Positions 47,963-59,834 of a DNA stretch of 64,000 bases are shown here, piece after piece. Made by a program: the position numbers and the translations under genes. Position 1 is the first letter of the stretch; the number at the start of each line of letters is the position of its first letter. This DNA is from Flaccisagitta enflata. Taxonomy: Eukaryota; Chaetognatha; Sagittoidea; Aphragmophora. The notes under the pieces are model-generated. The model was not told where the DNA came from. It did no database searches and was given only the letters and a program-made list of their open reading frames with translations. Where the stretch lies: assembly GCA_965153355.1 (NCBI GenBank), contig OZ231127.1, positions 69,936,001 through 70,000,000 of the forward strand, read 5' to 3'.

Positions 47963-50900
47963 GTGTAACAAATGGTCTGCCAACTGTAACAATGGTCTGT
48001 TGGGGGCAGTCATAGGAATGGTCTGCTGGGTGTAACAAATGGTCTGCCAGCTGTAACAATGGTCTGTTGAAGGCATTGGAGGGAATGGTCTGCTGGGTGT
48101 AATAAATGGTCTGCCAGCTGTAACAATGGTCTGTTGAAGACAGTGAAGGGAATGGTCTGTTGGGTGTAACAAATGGTCTGCCAGCTGTAACAATGGTCTG
48201 TTGAAGGCAGTGGAGGGATTGGTCTGCTGGGTGTAACAAATGGTCTGCCAGCTGTAACAATGGTCTGTTGAAGGCAATTGAGGGAATGGTCTGTTAGGTG
48301 TAACAAATGGTCTGCCAGCTGTAACAATGGTCTGTTGAAGGCAGTGGAGGGATTGGTCTGCTGGGTGTAACAAATGGTCTGCCAGCTGTAACAATGGTCT
48401 GTTGGGGGCAGTCATAGGAATGGTCTGCTGGGTGTAACAAATGGTCTGCCAGCTGTAACAATGGTCAGTTGGAGCAGTCATAGGAATGGTCTGCTGGGTG
48501 TAAAAAATGGTCTGCCAGCTGTAACAATGGTCTGTTGAAGGTATTGGAGGGAACGGTCTGCTGGGTGTAACAAATGGTCTGTCAGCTGTAACAATGGTCT
48601 GTTGAAGGCAGTGAAGGGAATGGTCTGTTGGGTGTAACAAATGGTCTGCCAGCTGTAACAATGGTCTGTTGAAGGCAGTGGAGGGATTGGTCTGCTGGGT
48701 GTAACAAATGGTCTGCCAGCTGTAACAATGGTCTGTTGGGGGCAGTCATTGGAATGGTCTGCTGGGTGTAACAAATGGTCTGCCAGTTGTAACAATGGTC
48801 TGTTGAGGGCAGTCAGAGGAATGGTCTGCTGGGTGTATAAAATGGTCTGCCAGCTGTAACAATGGTCTGTTGGGGAGAGTCATAGGAATGGTCTGCTGGG
48901 TGTAACAAATGGTCTGCCAGCTGTGACAATGGTCAGTTGGGGGCAGTCATAGGAATGGTCTGCTGGGTGTTAAAAAATGGTCTGCCAGCTGTAACAATGG
49001 TCTGTTGAAGGCATTGGAGGGAACAGTCTGCTGGGTGTAACAAATGGTCTGCCAGCTGTAACAATGGTCTGTTGAAGGCAGTGAAGGGAATGGTCTGTTG
49101 AGTGTAACAAATGGTCTGCCAGCTGTAACAATGGTCTGTTGAAGGCAGTGGAGGGATATGCTGCTGGGTGTAACAAATGGTCTGCCAGCTGTAACAATGG
49201 TCTGTTGGGGGCAGTCATTGGAATGGTCTGCTGGGTGTAACAAATGGTCTGCCAGTTGTAACAATGGTCTGTTGAGGGCAGTCAGAGGAATGGTCTGCTG
49301 GGTGTATTAAATGGTCTGCCAGCTGTATCAATGGTCTGTTGGGGGCAGTCATAGGAATGGTCTGCTGGGTGTAACAAATGGTCTGCCAGCTGTAACAATG
49401 GTCTGTTGGGGGCAGTCATAGGAATGGTCTGCTGGGTGTAACAAATGGTCTGCCAGCTGTAACAATGGTCTGTTGGGGGCAGTCATAGGTATGGTCTGCT
49501 GGGTGTAACAAATGGTCTGCCAGCTGTAACAATGGTCTGTTTGGGGCAGTCAGAGGAATGGTCTGCTGGGTGTAACAAATGGTCTGCCAGCTGTAACAAT
49601 GGTCTGTTGGGGGCAGTCATAGGTATGGTCTGCTGGGTGTAACAAATGGTCTGCCAGCTGTAACAATGGTCTGTTGAAGGCAGTGGAGGGAATGGTCTGT
49701 TGGGTGTAACAAATGGTCTGCCAGCTGTAACAATGGTCTGTTGAAGGCAGTGGAGGGATTGGTCTGCTGGGTGTAACAAATGGTCTGCCAGCTGTAACAA
49801 TGGTCTGTTGAAGGCAATTGAGGGAATGGTCTGTTGGGTGTAACAAATGGTCTGCCAGCTGTAACAATGGTCTGTTGAAGGCAGTGGAGGGATTGGTCTG
49901 CCGGGACGAACAAATGGTCTGCCAGCTGTAACAATGGTCTGTTGGGGGCAGTCATAGGAATGGTCTGCTGGGTGTAACAAATGGTCTGCCAGCTGTAACA
50001 ATGGTCTGTTGAAGGCATTTGAGGGAATGGTCTGCGGGGTGTAACGAATGGTCTGCCAGCCGTATCAATGGTCTGTTGAAGGCAGTGGAGGGAATGGTCT
50101 GTTGGGTGTAACAAATGGTCTGCCAGCTGTTGCAATGGTCTGTTGAAGGCAGTGGAGGGATTGGTCTGCTGGGTATAACAAATGGTCTGCCAGCTGTAAC
50201 AATGGTCTGTTGGGGGCAGTCATAGGAATGGTCTGCTGGGTGTAACAAATGGTCTGCCAACTGTAACAATGGTCTGTTGGGGGCAGTCATAGGAATGGTC
50301 TGCTGGGTGTAACAAATGGTCTGCCAGCTGTAACAATGGTCTGTTGAAGGCATTGGAGGGAATGGTCTGCTGGGTGTAATAAATGGTCTGCCAGCTGTAA
50401 CAATGGTCTGTTGAAGACAGTGAAGGGAATGGTCTGTTGGGTGTAACAAATGGTCTGCCAGCTGTAACAATGGTCTGTTGAAGGCAGTGGAGGGATTGGT
50501 CTGCTGGGTGTAACAAATGGTCTGCCAGCTGTAACAATGGTCTGTTGAAGGCAATTGAGGGAATGGTCTGTTGGGTGTAACAAATGGTCTGCCAGCTGTA
50601 ACAATGGTCTGTTGAAGGCAGTGGAGGGATTGGTCTGCTGGGTGTAACAAATGGTCTGCCAGCTGTAACAATGGTCTGTTGGGGGCAGTCATAGGAATGG
50701 TCTGCTGGGTGTAACAAATGGTCTGCCAGCTGTAACAATGGTCTGTTGGGGGCAGTCATAGGAATGGTCTGCTGGGTGTAAAAAATGGTCTGCCAGCTGT
50801 AACAATGGTCTGTTGAAGGCAGTGGAGGGAATGGTCTGTTGGGTGTAACAAATGGTCTGCCAGCTGTAACAATGGTCTGTTGAAGGCAGTGGAGGGATTG

Positions 50901-53677
50901 GTCTGCTGGGTGTAACAAATGGTCTGCCAGCTGTAACAATGGTCTGTTGGGGGCAGTCATTGGAATGGTCTGCTGGGTGTAACAAATGGTCCGCCAGTTG
51001 TAACAATGGTCTGTTGAGGGCAGTCAGAGGAATGGTCTGCTGGGTGTATTAAATGGTCTGCCAGCTGTAACAATGGTCTGTTGGGGAGAGTCATAGGAAT
51101 GGTCTGCTGGGTGTAACAAATGGTCTGCCAGCTGTATCAATGGTCTGTTGGGGGCAGTCATAGGAATGGTCTGCTGGGTGTAACAAATGGTCTGCCAGCT
51201 GTAACAATGGTCTGTTGGGGGCAGTCATAGGAATGGTCTGCTGGGTGTAACAAATGGTCTGCCAGCTGTAACAATGGTCTGTTGGGGGCAGTCATAGGTA
51301 TGGTCTGCTGGGTGTAACAAATGGTCTGCCAGCTGTAACAATGGTCTGTTGGGGGCAGTCATAGGAATGGTCTGCTGGGTGTAACAAATGGTCTGCCAGC
51401 TGTAACAATGGTCTGTTGAAGGCAGTGGAGGGAATGGTCTGTTGGGTGTAACAAATGGTCTGCCAGCTGTAACAATGGTCTGTTGAAGGCAGTGGAGGGA
51501 TTGGTCTGCTGGGTGTAACAAATGGTCTGCCAGCTGTAACAATGGTCTGTTGGGGGCAGTCATAGGAATGGTCTGCTGGGTGTAACAAATGGTCTGCCAG
51601 CTGTAACAATGGTCTGTTGAAGGCATTGGAGGGATTGGTCTGCTGGGTGTAACAAATGGTCTGCCAGCTGTAACAATGGTCTGTTGAAGGCAGTGAAGGG
51701 AATGGTCTGTTGGGTGTAACAAATGGTCTGCCAGCTGTAACAATGGTCTGTTGAAGGCAGTGGAGGGATTGGTCTGCTGGGTGTAACAAATGGTCTGCCA
51801 GCTGTAACAATGGTCTGTTGGGGGCAGTCATAGGAATGGTCTGCTGGGTGTAACAAATGGTCTGCCAACTGTAACAATGGTCTGTTGGGGGCAGTCATAG
51901 GAATGGTCTGCTGGGTGTAACAAATGGTCTGCCAGCTGTAACAATGGTCTGTTGAAGGCATTGGAGGGAATGGTCTGCTGGGTGTAATAAATGGTCTGCC
52001 AGCTGTAACAATGGTCTGTTGAAGGCAGTGAAGGGAATGGTCTGTTGGGTGTAACAAATGGTCTGCCAGCTGTAACAATGGTCTGTTGAAGGCAGTGGAG
52101 GGATTGGTCTGCTGGGTGTAACAAATGGTCTGCCAGCTGTAACAATGGTCTGTTGAAGGCAGTTGAGGGAATGGTCTGTTGGGTGTAACAAATGGTCTGC
52201 CAGCTGTAACAATGGTCTGTTGAAGGCATTGGAGGGAATGGTCTGCTGGGTGTAACAAATGGTCTGCCAGCTGTAACAATGGTCTATTGAAGGCAGTGAA
52301 GGGAATGGTCTGCTGGGTGTAATAAATGGTCTGCCAGCTGTAACATTGGTCTGTTGAAGGCAGTGGAGGGATTGGTCTGCAGGGTGTAACAAATGGTCTG
52401 CCAGCTGTAACAATAGTCTGTTGAAGGCAGTTGAGGGAATGGTCTGTTGGGTGTAACAAATGGTCTGCCAGCTGTAACAATGGTCTGTTGAAGGCATTGG
52501 AGGGAATGGTCTGCTGGGTGTAACAAATGGTCTGCCAGCTGTAACAATGGTCTGTTGAAGGCAGTGGAGGGAATGGTCTGCTGGGTGTAACAAATGGTCT
52601 GCCAGCTGTAACAATGGTCTGTTGGGGGCAGTCATAGGAATGGTCTGCTGGGTGTAACAAATGGTCTGCTAACTGTAACAATGGTCTGTTGGGGGCACTC
52701 ATAGGAATGGTCTGCTGGGTGTAACAAATGGTCTGCCAGCTGTAACAATGGTCTGTTGAAGGCATTGGAGGGAATGGTCTGCTGGGTGTAATAAATGGTC
52801 TGCCAGCTGTAACAATGGTCTGTTGAAGGCAGTGGAGGGATTGGTCTGCTGGGTGTAACAAATGGTCTGCCAGCTGTAACAATGGTCTGTTGAAGGCATA
52901 AGAGGGAACGGTCTGCTGGGTGTAACAAATGGTCTGCCAGCTGTAACAATGGTCTGTTGAAGGCATTGGAGGGAATGGTCTGCTGGGTGTAACAAATGGT
53001 CTGCCAGCTGTAACAATGGTCTGTTGAAGGCAGTGAAGGGAATGGTCTGTTGGGTGTAACAAATGGTCTGCCAGCTGTAACAATGGTCTGTTGAAGGCAG
53101 TGGAGGGATTGGTCTGCTGGGTGTAACAAATGGTCTGCCAGCTGTAACAATGGTCTGTTGAAGGCAGTTGAGGGAATGGTCTGTTGGGTGTAACAAATGG
53201 TCTGCCAGCTGTAACAATGGTCTGTTGAAGGCAGTGGAGGGATTGGTCTGCTGGGTGTAACAAATGGTCTGCCAGCTGTAACAATGGTCTGTTGAAGGCA
53301 TAGGAGGGAACGGTCTGCTGGGTGTAACAAATGGTCTGTCAGCTGTAACAATAGTCTGTTGAAGGCATTGGAGGGAATGGTCTGCTGGGTGTAACAAATG
53401 GTCTGCCAGCTGTAACAATGGTCTGTTGAAGGCAGTGAAGGGATTGGTCTGTTGGGTGTAACAAATGGTCTGCCAGCTGTAACAATGGTCTGTTGAAGGC
53501 AGTGGAGGGATTGGTCTGCTGGGTGTAACAAATGGTCTGCTGGGAGCACTAACTTGTCCCAGAGGATGATTAAATGGTCTGTTCAAGCCTTTCAATGGTC
53601 TGCTCTGAGCAATTTAGTTGTCCTAAGATACATTCGTCAAAAAGGTCTGTTGGCAATGGTCTGTTCGATTACCAATT
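47963..53677 (-). repeat. 67-bp satellite array, right arm of the inverted repeat
   Basis: Same 67-bp unit as 41551-44765 but in reverse complement, about 83 units, with the same two variant types. After 53530 the outer flank (GAGCACTAACTTGTCCCAGA, GGATGATTAAATGGTCTGTT, CTAAGATACATTCGTC) is the inverted copy of 41551-41690. The longest minus-strand frame is 574 codons; because 67 is not a multiple of three, it cycles through all three phases, a 67-residue super-repeat (LQLADHLLHPAD and QQTIVTAGRPFV segments). I do not regard it as a gene. Confidence 0.95.
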
Positions 53678-53679
53678 TC

Positions 53680-53982
53680 GAGAAACAAATCGCTTGGAAT
53701 GAAAAAGGGAAAACACTGATAGAATATGACATTTATGCTTCGCTCCTTTGCAACTATTCTTTTTTGGTTTTCCTTCTTTTGCGGGGAAGCGAATTCGCAG
53801 CAAAAGTTATTAAAAAAGACATTCTACGCGATCTGTGTAGCATTGCAATGCTGACAGCCTGACACGCAGACCATTCCCAACCAGCTGTATGTCATAGCCC
53901 CAGTGTAGATACCAGTTTATTAGACAGCCAGAGCAGAAAACAGTAATACTGAGCAGCATATGAAAATTCTTCTCCTCTGTCA

Positions 53983-54028
<46 letters not shown>

Positions 54029-54170
54029 ATCGAGAATATTTGTAATCTTTCCACGATTCGATAAACATATCATTTCTGATGAAGATGGCTCAGGCCGCTC
54101 TTTGCAAGAGCTCCATAAACATCGCTTATAAATTTCGAATTTTAATTTCCTTTTGTGGTTTTTGGGCAGC
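53680..54170. other. no gene recognised; short (CT)n at 53985-54022
   Basis: Unique-looking sequence with one 102-codon frame that starts inside the satellite flank and lacks a domain. Confidence 0.4.
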
Positions 54171-54173
54171 GGC

Positions 54174-54422
54174 CCCGAAGGAGTCGATGACCTATGGTTT
54201 CACATATATTGAGAATTTTCTCCTCCTCCTTATTCTTTTTTCTTTATTTTCCTTCTTCTCTGCCCCCCTTCCCCCCACCCCGACTTCAAGGGGGAGGAGA
54301 AGGAGGTAGAATTTCTAATATGTATGAAAGCACAGGTCATTGACTCAACTTTCTTGAAATTTAATGCCCAACTACTTAAGCAGGACATGGGTGCAGTGGA
54401 CCATCTGACGCTTTTGCGACTA
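54174..54422 (+). mobile_element. family C element, short core
   Basis: GGGCAGCGGCCCCGAAGGAG and GATGACCTATGGTTTCACAT form the left arm. The core is a short pyrimidine/purine palindrome (CTCCTCCTTATTC and GGAGGAGAAGGAGG). The right arm is ATGAAAGCACAGGTCATTGA. The tail AAGCAGGACATGGGTGCAGT ends ACGCTTTTGCGACTA. Confidence 0.82.
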
Positions 54423-54451
54423 CTCTTTTTCATATTCTCTATATATATATA

Positions 54452-54972
54452 CAGTCAGTGGACAAAACAAAATAGGTAGAGAGCTCACTCTGTTGTCTTT
54501 GATCTAACCTACTGTTATAAAACAGCAGGCTGTAAACAAAAACTGGTTGTTAAAATTACAGCCGGCTGTCATCTTACAAAGTCGGCAAAAATCCAACCTT
54601 GATAGAATAGAACGTGACTAGCATATTCATAATTCTGATGAAATTCTGAGAAGTTTGACATATCACACTTAAAATTGTTTATAAAGAATAATCTTTAAAC
54701 ATTATATTATAACTTTATTAAACATTGATAAACAATTTTTATTTTCAAGTATATGTTGTGACATATCAAACTTATCAGAATTTTACCAGAATTATAAATT
54801 TGCAGGTTTTGTTCTATTTGGTGAAAGTTGGATTTTTGCTTACTTTGCAGCATAACAGCTGGCTGTGATTTTTACAACCAGTTGTTGTTAACAGCCTGCT
54901 GTTTGATAACAGTAGATTGGATCAAAATCAACAGAGTGAGCTCTCTACCTATTTTGTTTTGTCCACTGACTG
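54452..54972. mobile_element. long-TIR foldback MITE (TIR CAGTCAGTGGACAAAAC)
   Basis: CAGTCAGTGGACAAAACAAA at the left and TTTGTTTTGTCCACTGACTG at the right, with TA on both sides (54450-54451 and 54973-54974). The arms are inverted copies for about 230 bp. Second member of the 32300-32826 family, aligned end to end. Confidence 0.93.
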
Positions 54973-55059
54973 TATATTTCTATGTATCGTTTTTTCATCA
55001 AGGGTTCCGAGCTAACGTTTCTGTATGAGGGTGTATCCGTCAATCAGTAGTTTTTTTTT

Positions 55060-55436
55060 TGGTTGCCTGCTATGGGACTCCATAAGCCACATTTCAGTTG
55101 GTTCGTCGGTGCATCCGTCAGTCGGGTACAGATGTCGATTTAGCCTGGTTTTGCGTCTAGGTGGCCGTTTACATAAAAGCCTCTGCCTATCCGTAGGCGA
55201 CTATGGTAGCCGTGCATCTGGCCCCTGCCCATCCGCAGACGACTATGGTAGCCGTACATCTGGCCCCTGCCCATCCGCAGACGACTATGGTAGCCATGCA
55301 TCTGGCCCCTGCCCTTCCGCAGGCGAGTGTGGTAGCTATGCATCTGGCTCTGCCCATCCGCAGGTTACTTGGCAGCCATGCATCTGGCCCCTGCCCATCC
55401 GCAGGCGACTTTGGTAGCCGTGCATCTGGCCTCGTT
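55060..55436 (-). mobile_element. family A element with about six tandem left ends
   Basis: Right-end remnant GGTTGCCTGCTATGGGACTC and CATAAGCCAC, then a short GTCGG region. From about 55178 the left end repeats about six times with a period near 42 bp: CCCCTGCCCATCCGCAGACG, ACTATGGTAGCCGTGCATCT, GGC. Frames reading HLAPAHPQ or MHGYHSRLRMGRGQ are translations of this tandem array. Confidence 0.88.
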
Positions 55437-55678
55437 CCAAAGAGATCCCTCGCCCGCGCTCAATCTTCGACTCCATCAAAGGCCTCCTCTCCCCATCAAA
55501 GTCGTCCTCCGCATCTTCCTCCTCCTCCTTCCTTCTCATCATCCTCATTCTCCTCCTCATGATTAACTCGTTAATAAATTGGAGTTGCTTTATTACACCC
55601 ACAAACAATCCATTGCGATAATCAAATATCGGCCCGTCCTTTTGCTTTGTATTTTTCTTTTTTCTTTTTTTGTCTTTT

Positions 55679-56506
55679 TAGTCGCATGCACGCGACTCTA
55701 CAACCCGCTTTGTCGGTCGGTCGGTCGGTTGGTCGGTCGGTCGGTTGGTCGATTGGTCGGTCGGTCACACCTTACTACCTAGGAAATAAGTTTATAGCAT
55801 TACTTATGCATGCATATCTCCTACAAACGTTTATGAAATCATAAAAAAATTGGCGAGACTCTGAAACAACTTCAAATTATCTGTCTAATGCCACCAATCC
55901 CATTCTCCTAGGTCAAACGGTTGAAAGATGAGAGCTAAAACAAAACTGCTTCTACTTTTGACAAACGGATGAAATATTTGAATAATTTTCAGTCTTGATT
56001 ATGGATGCACAGTCATGGTTTTTTTCTGTGCTGGCATGGTTTTTCCTCCCTTTTCTTCATCATCATGATTTGATCAGTGATGATTTAATAATGAAAATTT
56101 GCAGAATCATACCACCTCAAGGAAAATTGCATAATTTGTCAATGGAAGTTGGGTTACCAAGTAAAAAGAATTACCTCTTGTATTCGCACTCAGCTCCAGG
56201 TAGTAGCAGTTTTGTTTTGGCTCTCATTTCTAAATGCTTTGACATAGAGGAACGCGGTTTGTGGCATTTGAAAGATTTTTTGAAGTAGTTTCAGAGTCTC
56301 ACCAATTTTTTGTACTTTCTGAACAATCTACGACTGATATGCTCACTTGTATACAAAATGCTATAAACTTTTTTCCGAGGTAGTACTTTCTTTTTATGAT
56401 TTTATTTCTTTGACCTCACTGCTCCTGCCCAAATGGTCTGGTGACCTCAAATATGGCCCCTGCCCACCCGCACGCGACTTCGGTAGCCGTGTATCCGGCC
56501 TTGTTT
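55679..56506 (-). mobile_element. family A element split by a TA-MITE
   Basis: Right hairpin AGTCGCATGCACGCGACT, ACAACCCGCTTTGTC and GTCGG/GTTGG microsatellite up to CACACCTTA. After the MITE it continues TACTTTCTTTTTATGATTTT with ATTTCTTTGACCTC, and the left end CGCACGCGACTTCGGTAGCC to GGCCTTG. The interior matches the unsplit copy at 8079-8299. Confidence 0.93.
55775..56383. mobile_element. TIR element with TA target site, nested in family A
   Basis: CTACCTAGGAAATAAGTTTA and TAAACTTTTTTCCGAGGTAG are the termini. Inverted similarity extends about 90 bp (GTTTATGAAATCATAAAAAA, GAGACTCTGAAACAACTTC). TA lies at 55773-55774 and 56384-56385; comparison with intact A copies (CACACTTTACTTTT) shows one TA before insertion. 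It encloses a 97-codon frame without a recognised domain. Related to 44937-45528. Confidence 0.92.
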
Positions 56507-56797
56507 TTTTTAGAAAATGGGGTTCTTTCACGTTTTGTCCTCCGGTTGATCATTCACTTCGCGGTCCGGAAAAAGTGAGAGACAAAACAGGAGGACCCAT
56601 TCATGAATGTCGCTTCGCGCTCTTTGTTGTTTATTTTTAGAATAAGGTCATAAAAACTATTCAAACTAGGGGTTTGAAAATGGTTTCCCGCTTCCGTTAT
56701 GGTGGATGGTGAAAATACTCATTACTCACCAAAGCGAAAGCGGGAGTGGAAGTGGTGGTGGAAGCGCCATGAAGATTGGCTTCTGCATTCAAAGAAA

Positions 56798-56951
56798 ACA
56801 AGGCCGGATACTTGGCCAAGTCATGTGGGGGTGGGCAAGGGCGGAGAATTGTGAACGCCGAAAAAGCGAAGCGTTACCGACCGACCGACAGACAGGCCGA
56901 CGGACGGACTGACAGACATAACCGGTTATAGGGTCGCGTGCACGCGATTGA
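56798..56951 (+). mobile_element. family A element, complete
   Basis: ACAAGGCCGGATACTTGGCC, AAGTCATGTGGGGGTGGGCA, CGCCGAAAAAGCGAAGCGTT, GACC/GACA/GACGG microsatellite, ATAACCGGTTATAGGG and hairpin GTCGCGTGCACGCGATTG followed by AAAAC. Confidence 0.87.
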
Positions 56952-57000
56952 AAACAATGAGCGTGAGGCGAGTTTCCATCACTGGTGACCTTAGATTCCG

Positions 57001-57660
57001 ATAAATGATAATATTTGATTCTTGAACGTGGACATTCTCATCATATTCATCTGCCCCCTCACCCACTTCCTCTGCAAATTCATGTCCTTCTTTTCTTTCA
57101 ATCATCCTTCCTCTTTCCTCCTTCCTCTGGCTCTGTTTCATCATCATTTCCATTTTCTTTTTCTCCTTCTCAGGCTTTTTTCTTTTCATTTCCCACTTTC
57201 CTCCCTCTCCCTCAGTACTCTGGGAACACTTTCCCATCATTTTCAAAAAAAAAAATGATAAAATTCCGAATCCATGGGTCTTCCAATTTGCAAAATGAAG
57301 AGGCACTCCGCCTGCGCTAGTTAATTGAATACTCAGACAAAAAATGAATTTGATTATGCCCTTCGTTCGGCACTCAAATCAGCATGAAAAGTTAATCTCC
57401 TGGTGGATAAGTTGGACGGCCAATATGACATTCAGCATATAGTATTCTAACAAAGATGGATACAAGGTAAATGATGCCTGAGCCTAATACATGATGCCGA
57501 GTGCCGTTGATCTCTAAATTAGTCTGTCGCTGAGACATTTGTTAAATAATCCATTGGCTTACTTGGCATAATTTCTTCATCATTTCCATCCATGTATGAC
57601 ATTCGGCATATGGGTTAGCATACAATGTGTCTCATTAAAACTTACATTATACGTTTTACC
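57001..57660. other. no gene recognised
   Basis: Pyrimidine-rich at 57030-57240, then AT-rich. Overlapping frames on both strands at 56926-57320 have biased composition and no domain. Confidence 0.4.
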
Positions 57661-57667
57661 TTGTTTT

Positions 57668-57894
57668 TTAGTTGCGGACACGCAACTCTAAAAGAGGCTT
57701 TGTCTGTCCGTCGGTCCGTCCGTTGGTCGGTCGGTCCGTCGGTCCGTCAAAAAGTGGAAAACCGAGCGTTTTAGGAGCTTTTTGTATATGTGTCTGTGAT
57801 GGAAGGGGGGTTGGGTGGGGCGTTGGGTGTAAATGGGTTTTTGCTGCCCCTGCCCACCGGTCCGCAGCGATATTGTGACCCCGCGTCACTTGTT
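57668..57894 (-). mobile_element. family A element (GTTGCG subfamily)
   Basis: Right hairpin AGTTGCGGACACGCAACT on the plus strand, AAAAGAGGCTTTGTC, GTCGG/GTCC microsatellite, a G-rich interior and CTGCCCCTGCCCACCGGTCC with GCAGCGATATTG. The left end is diverged in the same way as 21207-21380. Confidence 0.85.
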
Positions 57895-57925
57895 TATTCC
57901 GTCTCCACCATTTTGTCTATTGATT

Positions 57926-57930
<5 letters not shown>

Positions 57931-58007
<77 letters not shown>
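57931..58007. repeat. (CT)n microsatellite
   Basis: Pure CT of about 76 bp. Confidence 0.97.
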
Positions 58008-58012
<5 letters not shown>

Positions 58013-58245
58013 ATCTCTACGCTTTTTCGCATTTGTGTCATTTTGCTGATTATCGATTTATGATGAATGATGATTAATGTCAGATTGAAACCGAAAGGTT
58101 TTCCTCTATGGCTAACCGAGGAACGGTTAAACCGACTTGCCGGCTAACCGGCTAACCAAGAAATGACGTTTTACATGAGGCTAAACCGCGACTTAAACCT
58201 GAGCGTGATTTAACAAGGAAAAAAAAAGGGAAAAGTCAGGGAAAA

Positions 58246-58460
<215 letters not shown>

Positions 58461-58746
58461 ACTGCAAAGGACACAAGAAGACTATGAAGACAATCGTTAT
58501 AGACAGTATTAAGGAAAAGAGGGGACAAGTAACATGCAGACAGGAAGGCAAATCAGTTATCGCTATTTGAATTAGATTGAGAAGATAGAAGCACAATGAT
58601 GTTAGAAAGACGCAGAAGGACAGAAACAAATTTGAGTAAGCGAACAGGACAGACAATATGCTGAGAAGGGAGGGTCAATGAAGCAATCCCTCAGCTTAAA
58701 TCATGACAAATGAAGGGAAAATGCGCTGACAAAATATCAGAATATA

Positions 58747-59514
58747 CAGTATGTTTTTTCTCGTTTGTAAAATTCTATAACAACGTTACTCGAAAAGTAG
58801 TTGAGATAATCAATTTCTATAAAAAGTTCCTGGAAGGTATGGTAGATGCATTTTCTGATAAGTAAATACCAGGACTATTTTACAAAAATTTGATCCTTAG
58901 AACATATTCAGAGCAAGATGTGATCATATTCAAATCATCCATTTGCAAAACTTTGTCAATTGGACTGTTTCCCTTTAAATTGCTCTCATTTCGAAACGGT
59001 TTGAGCTACTGACACCAGATTGGTCTCAGATGGAAGATATTTTGGAGTAGTTTTTAGGAAAACGTAAGTTGAAATGCTCATTTGATATCTTAGATTATTG
59101 TGAACTATGAATAAACTCTTGATCAGAGCTTTGATTGAGAAACTAGTTTTTCTTTACACCTAAGGTGTCATTCCATTGAAAAAAAAGTTTTCCCTTTTGA
59201 ATTTCTTAAAACTACTGTAAATTAGCTTTAATTTGAGACCAATCTGGTATCTGTAGCTCAATTCATTCAAAAATGAGATTAATTCAAACAAAAAAGTCCA
59301 GCTAAGAACCTAAAATAATGGTTTATTTTACTGTTTTTGATCAACATTTCTACCTGTGTCAAGAGGTTCAGATTTTTGTCAAAAAGTCCTGGGAGTTACA
59401 CATCATAAAATGTATCTCTCATAGCTTCCAGGAACTTTTTTCAGAAATCAATTATCTCTACTACTTTTTGAGTTATGTGGTCATAGAATTTTACAATCGT
59501 GAAAAAACATACTG
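58747..59514. mobile_element. 768-bp foldback MITE (TIR CAGTATGTTTTTTC)
   Basis: CAGTATGTTTTTTCTCGTTT at the left and GTGAAAAAACATACTG at the right, TA on both sides (58745-58746 and 59515-59516). The arms stay inverted copies for over 300 bp: AAAAAGTTCCTGGAAG against CTTCCAGGAACTTTTT, and ACACCAGATTGGTCTCA against GAGACCAATCTGGTATC. The centre is near 59130. No transposase. Confidence 0.92.
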
Positions 59515-59639
59515 TAGAAGAAGAAAATAGGGGAAAAATGACGAAAAAAAAAGAAAAATGGAAATTTGGAGGTTTTTACAAAGAACGTATTACTTCCACT
59601 TCATCGACCGTCGACCTAAGATTTTCACCACCCCTTTTC

Positions 59640-59830
<191 letters not shown>

Positions 59831-59834
59831 TTCT

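Noticed and set aside
55203-55562. 119-codon frame with HLAPAHPQ repeats
   Set aside because: It is the translation of tandem family A left ends.
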